From contig MWCD01000009.1 in NCBI GenBank assembly GCA_002069885.1, positions 1 to 64,000 of the forward strand: a DNA stretch of 64,000 nucleotides. Reading direction: 5' to 3'. Under the pieces are notes generated by a model. The model worked only from the letters and a program-made list of their open reading frames with translations, was not told the DNA's origin and ran no database searches. A program made the position numbers and the translations under genes. Shown here one piece after another: positions 47,096-55,751 of the stretch. How positions within the stretch are numbered: the first letter of the stretch is position 1; the number at the start of each line of letters is the position of its first letter. This DNA is from a bacterium ADurb.Bin236. Lineage in GTDB: Bacteria > UBP15 > UBA6099.

Positions 47096-48283
47096 ATGAA
47101 GATGAAAGCGGTTAGACTGCATGCGAAGTGGGCTCCCAAGCCGGGATTCAAACTTGGGGCGAAGGACGTGGACGGAGTTCAGACGTATCTTGGAAGCTTG
47201 GTGTGGAAGACTCCGAAGATAGTTATAGAGGACGTGGAGATACCCGAGCCGGGGCCGAAGGAAGTTCTGATAGAGGTGATGGCGTGCGGGATATGCGGGT
47301 CGGATGTGCACATGGCGCAGCCCGACGATAAGGGATATATCTGGTATCCGGGGCTGACCGGTTTCCCGTGCACGCTGGGCCATGAGTTCAGCGGAGTGGT
47401 AGTGAAGGGCGGGCCGGGAGCGTTGAACAAGCGCACCAACAAGCCGTTCAAGGGCGGAGAGCCTGTCACCGCAGAAGAGATGCTGTGGTGCGCGTCCTGC
47501 CGCCCGTGCGCGGACGGCTGGCCGAACCACTGCGAGCGCTTGGACGAGCTGGGGTTCAACGTGGACGGCGCCTTCGCCAAATACATAGTGGTTCCCGACC
47601 GGGTGGTGTGGAGCCTAGAGCCTCTGAAGAAACTTTACAAGGGCAACGACCTGTTCCTCGCCGGAAGCTTGGTTGAGCCGACGAGCGTGGCGTACAACGC
47701 GGTAATCGAGCGCGGCAAGGGCATCCGTCCCGGCGACAATGTGGTCATTTGCGGCGGAGGCCCCATCGGGCAGGCCGCAACCGCCATTCTTAAACGCATG
47801 GGAGCCGCCAACGTCATCATGTCCGAACCCGAACCGGGCCGCGCGCGCATGGCCAAAAAATTCGGAGCCGATTATGTTGTCAATCCGCTAAAAGAAAACC
47901 TCGTCGAGAAAGTCCTTAAATACACCGACGGGCAGGGCGCGGACCTTTACCTCGAAGCCACAGGGCTTCCCACGGTGGTTTATCCGCTTATTGAGCAGTG
48001 CGTGTGGGAGGGCCGGACGGTGAACGCCACGGTTGTGGTTGTGGCCCGCGCGGACGCCAAGATGCCGGTCACGGGCGAAGTCCTTCAGGTCCGCCGCGCC
48101 GAGATTATAGGCGCTCAGGGCCACTCCGGACACGGCACTTTCCCGCGCGTCATCAGCATGATGTCTTCAGGCATGGATATGACCCCCATGATCACCCGCA
48201 AGGTGAAAATGGACAACGTGCCCGAACAGATTATCAAGCTTCGCACCAACAGGACGGACTGCAAGATTACTTGCGTTATGTGA
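47096..48283 (+). CDS. Zinc-dependent medium-chain dehydrogenase, scyllo-inosose 3-dehydrogenase-like
   Basis: 395 aa. Zn-MDR fold: ACGICGSDVHMA (catalytic Zn Cys, about residue 62), GHEFSGVVV (about 98), a structural Zn cluster CASCRPCADGWPNHC (about 133-147), and a Rossmann GGGPIGQAATAILKRMGA (about 220). The long N-terminus and EEMLWC...NELGFNVDGAFA-like ERLDELGFNVDGAFAKY, plus SLVEPTSVAYNAV and GAQGHSGHGTFPRVIS, closely resemble the Thermotoga inositol-pathway scyllo-inosose 3-dehydrogenase as I remember it. No other inositol genes are here, so the substrate is inferred. GGAGG lies 10 bases before the ATG; a perfect terminator follows. Confidence 0.8.
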   Translation: MKMKAVRLHAKWAPKPGFKLGAKDVDGVQTYLGSLVWKTPKIVIEDVEIPEPGPKEVLIEVMACGICGSDVHMAQPDDKGYIWYPGLTGFPCTLGHEFSGVVVKGGPGALNKRTNKPFKGGEPVTAEEMLWCASCRPCADGWPNHCERLDELGFNVDGAFAKYIVVPDRVVWSLEPLKKLYKGNDLFLAGSLVEPTSVAYNAVIERGKGIRPGDNVVICGGGPIGQAATAILKRMGAANVIMSEPEPGRARMAKKFGADYVVNPLKENLVEKVLKYTDGQGADLYLEATGLPTVVYPLIEQCVWEGRTVNATVVVVARADAKMPVTGEVLQVRRAEIIGAQGHSGHGTFPRVISMMSSGMDMTPMITRKVKMDNVPEQIIKLRTNRTDCKITCVM

Positions 48284-48294
48284 GACTTAACCGG

Positions 48295-48327
48295 GGGCGC
48301 GGGCGGAACAGCCCGCGCCCTCTTTTT
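48295..48327 (+). terminator. Rho-independent terminator of the MDR gene
   Basis: Perfect 10-bp stem GGGCGCGGGC/GCCCGCGCCC with loop GGAACA, then TCTTTTT. Confidence 0.92.
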
Positions 48328-48355
48328 CCCGCCCATGACGGACGAGAGCGTTTAA

Positions 48356-49489
48356 ATGAGCCGGAACAATTCCTGCAACGGCGACAACCATGAAAGAACG
48401 GCGAAGGACCTAGAGCTTCTCCGCTCTATAGCGTTCGACCTTGTGCATGAAAACGCCGATCTGAAAAACCGGCTGGACGAGCGGGAGCGGGAACTTAACC
48501 TGCTGTACACGGTGATAGGCCGCGTCAACGTCGTGATGGAGGCCGAAGAAGTCAAGGACATCATTATCGAGTTGACGATGAGTTTCTTTCCGACGGTCGG
48601 GTTCTGCATGATAGCGCTGTTCGACGAAGATGCCGGGCTGGCGGTGAGATACGCCGCGCGGGGCGGCTCCACAATGGCCGAAAAAATCGCCATGCCTTTT
48701 CCGATGGACGACTCCATAAAGTGGGACGAAGTCGTAGCCACCGAGGAATGGAACGATTTCTTCGAGCGGCGCGAGGAGATAAAGGGCCTGCAATCGACTT
48801 TCATCCCGCTCGAACTGAAGTCGCGCCAGATTGGGTTCATAATGCTGGGCAGGCCGCGCGGCTCCGAATACGACGAAGGCGAATGGCGGCTGCTCCGCAC
48901 GATGGCCAACTACTGCTCGGTGTCAATCGACAACAGCAAACTCTACCAGCTCGCCATCACTGACACGCTCACCGGGCTGTTCAACCGAAGGTATTTCGAC
49001 AACAGGCTTGAACGAGAGATGGAGAGGGCGCGAGAGCGCGGAACCACTCTGGCCCTGCTCATGCTCGATCTGGACCACTTCAAGAGAATCAATGACACGC
49101 ACGGGCATCCCGCCGGGGACCAAGTGCTGAGGGAACTGGCAGACCGCATGCTCGAAGGCCGCGAAGACGGGCGCATAGTCTGCCGCGTCGGCGGCGAGGA
49201 GTTCGCCATCCTTCTGCCCGGAATCGAATTTGCCGAAGCAGAATCGAAGGCGGAAACGATCCGCGACGCCTCCGGCTCCCGCCCTTACGTGTTCGACGCG
49301 GACTGCCGCCAGATAACTCAAACCATAACCATCAGCATCGGAGTCGCGGTGTTTCCCAAAGACGGAGACAATCCCGAAGCGCTGGTGAACAAGGCGGACC
49401 AAGCTCTATACCTCGCGAAGGCTCTTGGCAGAAACCGCGTGGTGTCCCACAGCGCGGCCCGCATGGGAAAATTTCACAGCGAAGATTAA
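48356..49489 (+). CDS. GAF-like sensor diguanylate cyclase
   Basis: 377 aa, cytoplasmic. An N-terminal coiled coil (about 15-50) and GAF-like domain (about 60-200) are followed by a GGDEF domain (about 210-365). The active-site loop is GGEEF with LDLDHFKRINDTHGHPAGDQVL ahead of it, so c-di-GMP synthesis is expected. The product-inhibition RxxD motif is missing (EDGR at that place). The signal bound by the GAF domain is unknown. It is a single gene after a terminator; a PilZ effector is encoded at 57.7-58.5 kb. Confidence 0.92.
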   Translation: MSRNNSCNGDNHERTAKDLELLRSIAFDLVHENADLKNRLDERERELNLLYTVIGRVNVVMEAEEVKDIIIELTMSFFPTVGFCMIALFDEDAGLAVRYAARGGSTMAEKIAMPFPMDDSIKWDEVVATEEWNDFFERREEIKGLQSTFIPLELKSRQIGFIMLGRPRGSEYDEGEWRLLRTMANYCSVSIDNSKLYQLAITDTLTGLFNRRYFDNRLEREMERARERGTTLALLMLDLDHFKRINDTHGHPAGDQVLRELADRMLEGREDGRIVCRVGGEEFAILLPGIEFAEAESKAETIRDASGSRPYVFDADCRQITQTITISIGVAVFPKDGDNPEALVNKADQALYLAKALGRNRVVSHSAARMGKFHSED

Positions 49490-49579
49490 CCATCCCGGCG
49501 TCCAATCTGTCATATAATAATATCAGCGGCCGGCTCCGGCTGATCCGCGCGCAAGACCGACCTTCAGGAGGCTTTTCGT

Positions 49580-49915
49580 ATGCAAGACACCGGCCGCGTC
49601 GTCGTTTATATCACCGCTCCTAATGAAGAAGAAGCGGAGCGCATCGCTCGAATGCTCGTCGACAAACGCCTCGCCGCCTGCGTGGCCCTCGTTTCTCCCA
49701 TCCGCTCCATCTACAGGTGGAAAGAGGAGGTCTGCGACGAAAAGGAAGTCCTGCTCATCGCCAAGACGACGGCGGCAATGTTCGGCGCGCTGCGCGACGC
49801 CGTGCTTGAAGCCCACTCTTACGAGGTTCCGGAGATAGTGGCCGTTCCTATCGCGGACGGAGAGCCGAGATATCTTCAGTGGATAACGGACAACGCGGAT
49901 GGGGAGCGGGCGTGA
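49580..49915 (+). CDS. cutA: CutA-like divalent cation tolerance protein
   Basis: 111 aa. Trimeric ferredoxin-like protein linked to copper tolerance in some bacteria. Family blocks: VYITAPNEEEAERIARMLV, RLAACVALVSPIRSIYRWKEEV, KEVLLIAKT and HSYEVPEIVAVPIADGEPRYLQWI. AGGAGG sits upstream of the ATG. The stop overlaps the GTG of the next gene (GTGA). Confidence 0.93.
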   Translation: MQDTGRVVVYITAPNEEEAERIARMLVDKRLAACVALVSPIRSIYRWKEEVCDEKEVLLIAKTTAAMFGALRDAVLEAHSYEVPEIVAVPIADGEPRYLQWITDNADGERA

Positions 49916-50718
49916 GCGCGAGGCCGATAATAACTCTGATGACGGACTTCGGCGACAGCGACGCATACGTCGGAGCGATGAAAGGGGCCATCCTATCAAT
50001 AGTCCCGGACGCCGCAGTGGTGGATATCGCTCACAACATACCTCCTTTCAACCTGCTGTCCGCCGCATATCTTCTGACGACATACTTCGCCGAGTTCCCG
50101 CCGGGGACGGCTCATATAGCGGTGATAGATCCGGGGGTGGGCGGCGCGAGAGACTGTCTGGCGGTGAAGGCGGCGGGGCGCTATTTGTTGCTGCCGGATA
50201 ATGGCATAGCCGGGATGGCGCTCGATGCGGCGGGCGACGGCTGGGAGGTGCGAAGAATCGCGAACCCGGCCCTTATGGCTCCGAAAGTCAGTCCGACTTT
50301 TCACGGGCGGGACGTCTTCGCCCCGGCGGCCGCAAGACTTGTTTCCGGATTCCCGTTCTCCGAAGTCGGCCCGGCCACATTCAGGATTGAGCGCCTCAAA
50401 GCCGCGTCCGTATCCATAGCCCCCGGCTCGGTTTCCGGCGCCGTCGTCCATATCGACAGATTCGGCAACTTCATAACAAACGTGATGGACGAGCACATAG
50501 ACCGCGCGGGCGGCAAGGCGTTCTTCGTTACCATCGGCGAATACACCATCATGGGGCTGTCCGAGACGTATGAATCAAGGCCGCCGGGAGAACTGCTCGC
50601 GTACGTCGGCAGTTCAGGCAGACTGGAGATAGGAGTGTCGCGCGGGCGCGCGTCGGATATCGTCGGCAAGCCGGTCGGCTCCCCGGTGTCCGTCAGGTCA
50701 AGACCGTCCGCCCTATGA
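49912..50718 (+). CDS. S-adenosyl-L-methionine hydrolase (SAM hydroxide adenosyltransferase, DUF62 type)
   Basis: 268 aa. The N-terminal ITLMTDFGDSDAYVGAMKGAI, DIAHNIPPFNLLSAAYLL, IDPGVGG and HGRDVFAPAAARL are the family motifs. The C-terminal IDRFGNFITNVM and SETYESRPPGELLAYVGSSG match too. The enzyme uses water to split AdoMet to adenosine and methionine. The start is the GTG in the GTGA overlap with cutA, preceded by GGGGAG; the ORF open from 49879 only reads into cutA. Confidence 0.9.
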   Translation: MSARPIITLMTDFGDSDAYVGAMKGAILSIVPDAAVVDIAHNIPPFNLLSAAYLLTTYFAEFPPGTAHIAVIDPGVGGARDCLAVKAAGRYLLLPDNGIAGMALDAAGDGWEVRRIANPALMAPKVSPTFHGRDVFAPAAARLVSGFPFSEVGPATFRIERLKAASVSIAPGSVSGAVVHIDRFGNFITNVMDEHIDRAGGKAFFVTIGEYTIMGLSETYESRPPGELLAYVGSSGRLEIGVSRGRASDIVGKPVGSPVSVRSRPSAL

Positions 50719-50748
50719 GCCTGAATCTCGCGCTGATATAATTAGAAT

Positions 50749-51906
50749 ATGGCAATGTTCGCAAACACAGCAAAAAACGCCGCGGCGCGGGCCGTAGCGG
50801 TTCTGTCGGCCCTCATGTTGGCCGTGGCTTTATCGTCCGCGCCCGCCCTCGCCGGCATGTTCGACATCAGCGACGCCCGCGAGGCTAAACTCGGAAAAGA
50901 GGCCGCCGACGCCTTCATCAAACATTACGGGCTTTACGCAAACGAAGCGGAAGCCCGCCGCGTCGAAGCCGTCGGAAAGACGGTCGTAGAATTCTCCGAC
51001 AGAACGGACATCGAATACAACTTCTATCTTCTCGACACGAAAATGGTGAACGCGTTCGCCATCCCCGGCGGGTTCGTATTCATGACGCGGGGCATAATGG
51101 ACATCATCGACGACGACGACGAACTGGCCTCCGTCATCGGGCACGAGATAGCCCACATAGCAAAAAAACACAGCATGACTCTCATCAAGGCCGACATGAG
51201 GAACACGATGATAAACCTGCTGCTCTTCGCGGTGTCGAAAGACCCGAACGTGGTGATGGCCGGGCAGATGATAGAGCAGTCGCGGCAGGAGGTGTTCGGG
51301 CGCAGGGCGGAAATCGAGGCGGACCGGCTGGGGCTGGAATACATGCATAAGGCCGGATACGAAGCAGACGCCTTCATGCGCTTCATGAGAAAACTCGCCA
51401 GAGTGGAGCAGAACAGGCCGGAGTTGCTCGAAGACTACTATTACACGCATCCGCCGATGGACGTGCGGCAGACGCTCGTCGAGGAGAACTACCGGCGGAT
51501 CGGGCTGGAGCCGCCGGAGGAGAAGCGGGGAACGGCGAAGGGCAGGCTGGTGGCGGGCGAGGTCTGTCCGGAGGGCGGCGGGCCGTGCGCGGGCGTGGTC
51601 AAAGGGCCTCGCGGAGAGTTGATGCGAATGGCCGATCCCGGCCCTGCGGGCGACCCCTACCTGCGCGCCCTATCCGCAGCCGCGGCTCTCAACCGCCTGT
51701 TCTCGGAACCCACCGCCTTCTTCGACTTCGGCAAAAAAACCACGGGCGACCGCGCCGAGCTTCTCGTGCGCAACAACCGCGCCGCCGAGGCTCTCCCCGG
51801 CGACCTCGCCGCCAATTCCGCAGCTTCCGTCGACGAACTGGTTGACACGTGGACACAAAATCTGAAATTATTTATATGGAGCGATATCGTGGGAAGAGAG
51901 ATGTGA
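50749..51906 (+). CDS. M48-family metalloprotease
   Basis: 385 aa. Signal peptide (about 15-38, ending ALA-G) then a peptidase M48 domain with HEIAH (about residues 136-140) and the downstream Glu in EIEADRLGLEYM (about 191). Resembles BepA/LoiP periplasmic quality-control proteases. The C-terminal ~110 residues have no recognised repeat and could be lineage specific. The stop is one base from the NtrC-type gene, so the two are probably co-transcribed. Confidence 0.9.
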   Translation: MAMFANTAKNAAARAVAVLSALMLAVALSSAPALAGMFDISDAREAKLGKEAADAFIKHYGLYANEAEARRVEAVGKTVVEFSDRTDIEYNFYLLDTKMVNAFAIPGGFVFMTRGIMDIIDDDDELASVIGHEIAHIAKKHSMTLIKADMRNTMINLLLFAVSKDPNVVMAGQMIEQSRQEVFGRRAEIEADRLGLEYMHKAGYEADAFMRFMRKLARVEQNRPELLEDYYYTHPPMDVRQTLVEENYRRIGLEPPEEKRGTAKGRLVAGEVCPEGGGPCAGVVKGPRGELMRMADPGPAGDPYLRALSAAAALNRLFSEPTAFFDFGKKTTGDRAELLVRNNRAAEALPGDLAANSAASVDELVDTWTQNLKLFIWSDIVGREM

Positions 51907-51907
51907 C

Positions 51908-53305
51908 ATGGCGACCATACTGCTGGTGGATGACGAGAAACGAATAAGGGAAGGCGTGTCGCGCGCCCTCAAGGCGATGGGGCACGATGTGGCGACAGCC
52001 GCCGACGGCGCCGAGGCGCTGGACACTATGGCCGAACGCGAGCCGGACGTGGTCATCACCGACCTGTTCATGCCCGGCATGGACGGCATGCAACTGCTGG
52101 CCGCCGCTAAGGAGCGCCATCCTCGCTCCGTCGTAATCATCTTCACCGGCAGAGGAACCATTGAGAGCGCCGTCTCCGCCATCAAGGACGGGGCGTTCGA
52201 CTACATCACCAAGCCTTTCAACCTCGACGCGGTGGAGGTCGTCGTCAACCGCGCCGTAGCCCACAGGAAATTGCTCGTCGAAAACGCCTCCCTCAAGGAC
52301 CAAATCGGGCGCGCCAACTCCTATGAAAACATCATCGGCGGCTCAGAGACCATGCGCGACGTGTACCGCGTCATCGACAGGATTAAGGACACGTGGACCA
52401 ACGTGCTGGTCACCGGCGAAAGCGGCTCAGGCAAGGAGCTTGTCGCCCGCGCAGTCCACTTCAGCGGGGCTTTCAAGCACAAGCCTTTCGTCACCGTCGA
52501 TTGCGCCTCGCTCTCCGAAAATTTGCTGGAAAGCGAACTCTTCGGCCACGTGAAAGGGGCTTTCACCAGCGCCCACAGGGACAAAACGGGCTACTTCGAG
52601 ACAGCCGACGGCGGAACCGTGTTTCTCGACGAAATAGCAGAGTTCAGCTCGCACCTGCAGACCCGCCTGTTGCGCGTCATTCAGGAAGGCGAGTTCTCCC
52701 GCGTCGGCGAAACCGCCTCGCGCCGTGTCAAAGTCAGAATCATCGCCGCCACCAACCGCAACCTCGAACAGGCGGTCAGGTCCGGAGCTTTCCGCGAAGA
52801 CCTTTTCTACAGGCTCAACGTCATCTCCATAAACGTCCCCCCTCTAAGGAAACGAATTGAGGACATCCCCGACTTGGTGGAGTTCTTCCTCTCCAAGTTC
52901 AACAAGAAATTCGGCAAAAACATCTCTTCGGTGTCCAGCGACGCGCTCGCTGTTTTCGCAGAATACGACTGGCCGGGCAACGTTCGCGAACTGGAAAACC
53001 TCATGGAGCGCACCTTCATCTTCTGCGACGACGACGTCATGCGCGTGCACCACCTTCAGGAGCCGCTGAAAACCATCGCCGGACTTGCGAAAACAGAAGC
53101 GGTCCCCGACCTGACCGACCTCAACTATAAGGACGCCAAAGAAGCGGTCATACGGAGGTTCGGGCGCGAATATTTCGAGGAGCTTCTTGAAAAGTGCGAA
53201 GGCAACATCAGCGAAGCAGCCCGGCGCAGCGGGATAGACCGCGGCTGTTTCTACCGGCTGATAAAAAAATTCAACGTGGACAAACCGGAATACACGCAGG
53301 AATAA
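51908..53305 (+). CDS. NtrC-family sigma-54-dependent response regulator
   Basis: 465 aa. Receiver (about 1-120) with acidic pocket LLVDDE and phospho-acceptor in VVITDLFMPGMDG (about 53). AAA+ domain (about 140-375) with Walker A GESGSGKE (about 171), GHVKGAFTSA, Walker B GGTVFLDEI and arginine-finger region RLNVISINVPPLRKR. A Fis-type HTH (NISEAARRSGIDRGCFYRLIKKF, about 430-452) ends it. The usual GAFTGA loop is GAFTSA. No histidine kinase is next to it. A near-consensus sigma-54 promoter lies at 56017. Confidence 0.94.
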   Translation: MATILLVDDEKRIREGVSRALKAMGHDVATAADGAEALDTMAEREPDVVITDLFMPGMDGMQLLAAAKERHPRSVVIIFTGRGTIESAVSAIKDGAFDYITKPFNLDAVEVVVNRAVAHRKLLVENASLKDQIGRANSYENIIGGSETMRDVYRVIDRIKDTWTNVLVTGESGSGKELVARAVHFSGAFKHKPFVTVDCASLSENLLESELFGHVKGAFTSAHRDKTGYFETADGGTVFLDEIAEFSSHLQTRLLRVIQEGEFSRVGETASRRVKVRIIAATNRNLEQAVRSGAFREDLFYRLNVISINVPPLRKRIEDIPDLVEFFLSKFNKKFGKNISSVSSDALAVFAEYDWPGNVRELENLMERTFIFCDDDVMRVHHLQEPLKTIAGLAKTEAVPDLTDLNYKDAKEAVIRRFGREYFEELLEKCEGNISEAARRSGIDRGCFYRLIKKFNVDKPEYTQE

Positions 53306-53343
53306 ACCCTCCGCGCCGTCCCGACGGCTGCAGAAACGGACAA

Positions 53344-54000
53344 ATGCGCGACGCCGCCGGATTCAAACTTATAGAAACCATGCTTTGCATGAGCGGGGAT
53401 GGCTTCCCGCTGATGGAGTCTCACATGAGCCGGTTGCGGGCGTCCGCGTCCGCTCTCGGATTCGCGCTGGACGAGCGAGCGGCCCGCGCGGGCGTGGCCG
53501 CCGCCGCCGGATATTCCAGCCCCGGCGCGCCCCTAAAAGTCCGCTTGTTGCTTTCCAGCGACGGAGCCTTGGACATCACCGCGGAGCCTGTCGAGCTTGA
53601 GCCTGCCGCGCCTCCGCGCTCCGTTTCGTTCAGCGCGGACGCCGCCGACAGCGCCGACCCTCTTCTGCGCCACAAGACCACCCGCAGGGAATTCTACGAC
53701 TCCCGCCTCGCCGAAGCCCGCGCGCGCGGGCTGTACGATATCCTTTTCCTCAACGAGCGCGGAGAAGCTACGGAAGGCGCGTGGAACAACATCGTCGCCG
53801 AGATTGACGGCGCGCTCTTCACCCCGCCTGTCTCCTGCGGACTGCTTCCCGGCGTGTTCAGGCAAACCCTCCTCGAACGCGGCTTGGCGAAGGAAAGAAT
53901 CCTTTCTGAGCGCGACATTAAAAACGCCTCCGCCCTCTATTGCTGCAACGCCGTCCGCGGCTTGGTGGAAGTCTCGCTCGTCGGCGGATTTCAGGAATAG
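53344..54000 (+). CDS. Class IV aminotransferase-like protein (PabC-like 4-amino-4-deoxychorismate lyase)
   Basis: 218 aa. Branched-chain/D-amino-acid aminotransferase fold of the short PabC type: FKLIETMLCMSGDGFPLMESHMSRLRASASALGF at the N-terminus, RHKTTRREFYDSRLAEAR with the PLP-lysine equivalent (Lys in RHKTT, about residue 104), and NERGEATEGAWNNIVAEIDG, CGLLPGVFRQTLLERG. These match PabC and the PabC part of PabB-PabC fusions in folate synthesis. The N-terminus is short compared with PabC. Start at 53344; the longer frame reads back into the previous gene. Confidence 0.85.
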   Translation: MRDAAGFKLIETMLCMSGDGFPLMESHMSRLRASASALGFALDERAARAGVAAAAGYSSPGAPLKVRLLLSSDGALDITAEPVELEPAAPPRSVSFSADAADSADPLLRHKTTRREFYDSRLAEARARGLYDILFLNERGEATEGAWNNIVAEIDGALFTPPVSCGLLPGVFRQTLLERGLAKERILSERDIKNASALYCCNAVRGLVEVSLVGGFQE

Positions 54001-54087
54001 ATTTGTCCCCCCGAACAGCGCGTCTGGAGATTCCAGACAGACGCAGTTGGCAAGGCGCTTGAAAACGGCCCGGTTTTTATGTATTTT

Positions 54088-54093
54088 TATAAT
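54088..54093 (+). promoter_or_regulatory. Possible -10 for tRNA-His/hisS
   Basis: TATAAT at 54088-54093, 23 bases before the tRNA. TTGAAA at 54059-54064 would give a 23-base spacer, longer than normal, so only the -10 is called. Confidence 0.4.
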
Positions 54094-54115
54094 GCGCTGA
54101 ATCTTGCGCGAACAT

Positions 54116-54190
54116 GCCGAGGTAGCTTAGCTGGTCTAAAGCGCTTGACTGTGGATCAAGAGAGCATGGGTTCGAATCCCCTCCTCGGTA
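54116..54190 (+). tRNA. tRNA-His (GTG), without G-1, with U72-A73
   Basis: 75-nt cloverleaf: acceptor GCCGAGG/CCTCGGT with a G1-U72 first pair, D stem GCTT/AAGC, anticodon stem CTTGA/TCAAG with loop CTGTGGA and anticodon GTG at 54151-54153, T loop TTCGAAT. The T stem has one mismatch (T x C). The base before G1 is T and the discriminator is A; no CCA is encoded. The canonical G-1:C73 identity pair is therefore absent. hisS begins 67 bp downstream. Confidence 0.93.
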
Positions 54191-54257
54191 CTTCAAAGAC
54201 CCGGCCCGGCGGACGCCCATTCGGGCTGACGGCCGGGCGTTTTCACAGGATGGCGTC

Positions 54258-55751
54258 ATGAACATCGAAACAGGCCCCGCCCCGCGCCTCCCGCGCGGCT
54301 TCAGAGATATCCCCCCGGAGGATGTTCTCCTGCGCGAACGCATGATCGCCTCCGTCTGCTCCGTATATCGAAGATATGGCTTTGAACCGCTCGAAACTCC
54401 CCACATCGAGTATCTGGACGCTCTCGGCAAGCACCTGCCCGACGTAGACGCGCCGGATGGCGGCGTGTTCGCCTTCCGCGACGACAGCGCCGAATGGGTC
54501 GCCCTCAGATACGACCTCACCGCGCCTCTGGCCCGCTATGTGGCCGAACACGAAAAAGAAATCGTCTTCCCCTACCGCCGCTATCAGGTCGGCCCGGTGT
54601 TCAGGCTGGAAAAACCCGGTCCCGGCAGGTTCAGGGAATTCTATCAGTGCGACTTCGACACGGTGGGCGCAGGCTCCCCGGCGGCTGACGCCGAAGCCTG
54701 TTGCGCTCTGGCCGACGCGCTGGAAGCCGCAGGCGTCGAACGCGGCGGCTATATAGTGAAAATCAACAACCGCAAGGCCCTCAACGGCGCGCTGGAAGCC
54801 GCAGGCGTCGCCCCGGCATCAGGCGCCGAATCCTCTTCGGACAACTCCCTTGTCGTCCTGCGAGCCATCGACAAGCTCGACCGCGTCGGCATGGACGGCG
54901 TTATCCGGCTTCTCGGAGAGGGCAGAAAAGACGAGTCCGGCGATTTTACCAAAGGCGCCGGCCTATCAGTCTCTCAGATTGATTCCATCGTCCGATACCT
55001 GCGGGCATCGGGAGACGGGCGCTCGGACGTATGCGACGCGCTGTTCGAAGCCGTCAAAGACTCCGAAACAGGCCGCGAAGGGGTTTCCGAACTCCGCGCC
55101 ATACACGACATGCTGTCCGCCGCCGGGTTCGGCGAAGACCGCGCCATGTTTGACCCTCTCATCGTCAGGGGCCTCGCTTATTACACCGGCCCGGTGTTCG
55201 AAGCCGCCCTCACTTTTGAGACAACCGACGAACGCGGCGAAAAGAAACAGTTCGGCTCCGTCGCCGGCGGCGGCAGATACGACACCCTCGTCGAACGGTT
55301 CCTCGGCAGAAAAGTCCCCGCCACCGGAGCTTCCATCGGCGTAGACAGGCTGATGTCCGCCCTCAAACAACTCCTTCCGCCGGACGCTTCGGCATATTCC
55401 GCCCCCGTCCTCGTCACCACAATGGACCCCTCCCTTATGCCCGAATACCAGAAGCTGGTGTTCGAAATCCGGAGCGCGGGCATACCCGCCGAACTTTTCA
55501 CCGGCTCCGGCGGATTCAGAAAACAACTGAAATACGCCGACCGCAGAAACCTCCCTCTGGCGGTGATTTGCGGCGAAGACGAACTCAACGCCGGAACCGT
55601 CTCCATTAAAGACCTTCTACTCGGACGCGAGCTGTCCAAAGACATCAAAGACCGCGCATCATGGGTGGACGACCGCCCTGCTCAGGTCACAGCCCCCCGC
55701 TCAGAATTGGTCGCCACAATCAAAAAAATGCTTTCCGGCAGCGATATCTAG
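54258..55751 (+). CDS. hisS: Histidyl-tRNA synthetase, divergent (alphaproteobacterial-like) type
   Basis: 497 aa, longer than the about 420 aa canonical bacterial enzyme. Class II motifs: LPRGFRDIPPEDVLLRERM, LRYDLTAPLARYVAEHE (motif near about 80), PYRRYQVGPVFRLEKPGPGRFREFYQ (motif 2, about 108-133), GLAYYTGPVFEAAL (histidine A loop, about 308) and GGGRYD with a motif-3 GASIGVDRLM (about 360). An extra segment RKDESGDFTKGAGL (about 222-235) is typical of the alphaproteobacterial/eukaryote-like class. A C-terminal anticodon-binding domain follows. It charges the adjacent tRNA-His, whose identity elements match this class. Confidence 0.95.
   Translation: MNIETGPAPRLPRGFRDIPPEDVLLRERMIASVCSVYRRYGFEPLETPHIEYLDALGKHLPDVDAPDGGVFAFRDDSAEWVALRYDLTAPLARYVAEHEKEIVFPYRRYQVGPVFRLEKPGPGRFREFYQCDFDTVGAGSPAADAEACCALADALEAAGVERGGYIVKINNRKALNGALEAAGVAPASGAESSSDNSLVVLRAIDKLDRVGMDGVIRLLGEGRKDESGDFTKGAGLSVSQIDSIVRYLRASGDGRSDVCDALFEAVKDSETGREGVSELRAIHDMLSAAGFGEDRAMFDPLIVRGLAYYTGPVFEAALTFETTDERGEKKQFGSVAGGGRYDTLVERFLGRKVPATGASIGVDRLMSALKQLLPPDASAYSAPVLVTTMDPSLMPEYQKLVFEIRSAGIPAELFTGSGGFRKQLKYADRRNLPLAVICGEDELNAGTVSIKDLLLGRELSKDIKDRASWVDDRPAQVTAPRSELVATIKKMLSGSDI

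Noticed and set aside
54059-54093. Full sigma-70 promoter TTGAAA/TATAAT upstream of tRNA-His
   Set aside because: The spacer is 23 bases, too long for a normal promoter, so only the -10 box is annotated.
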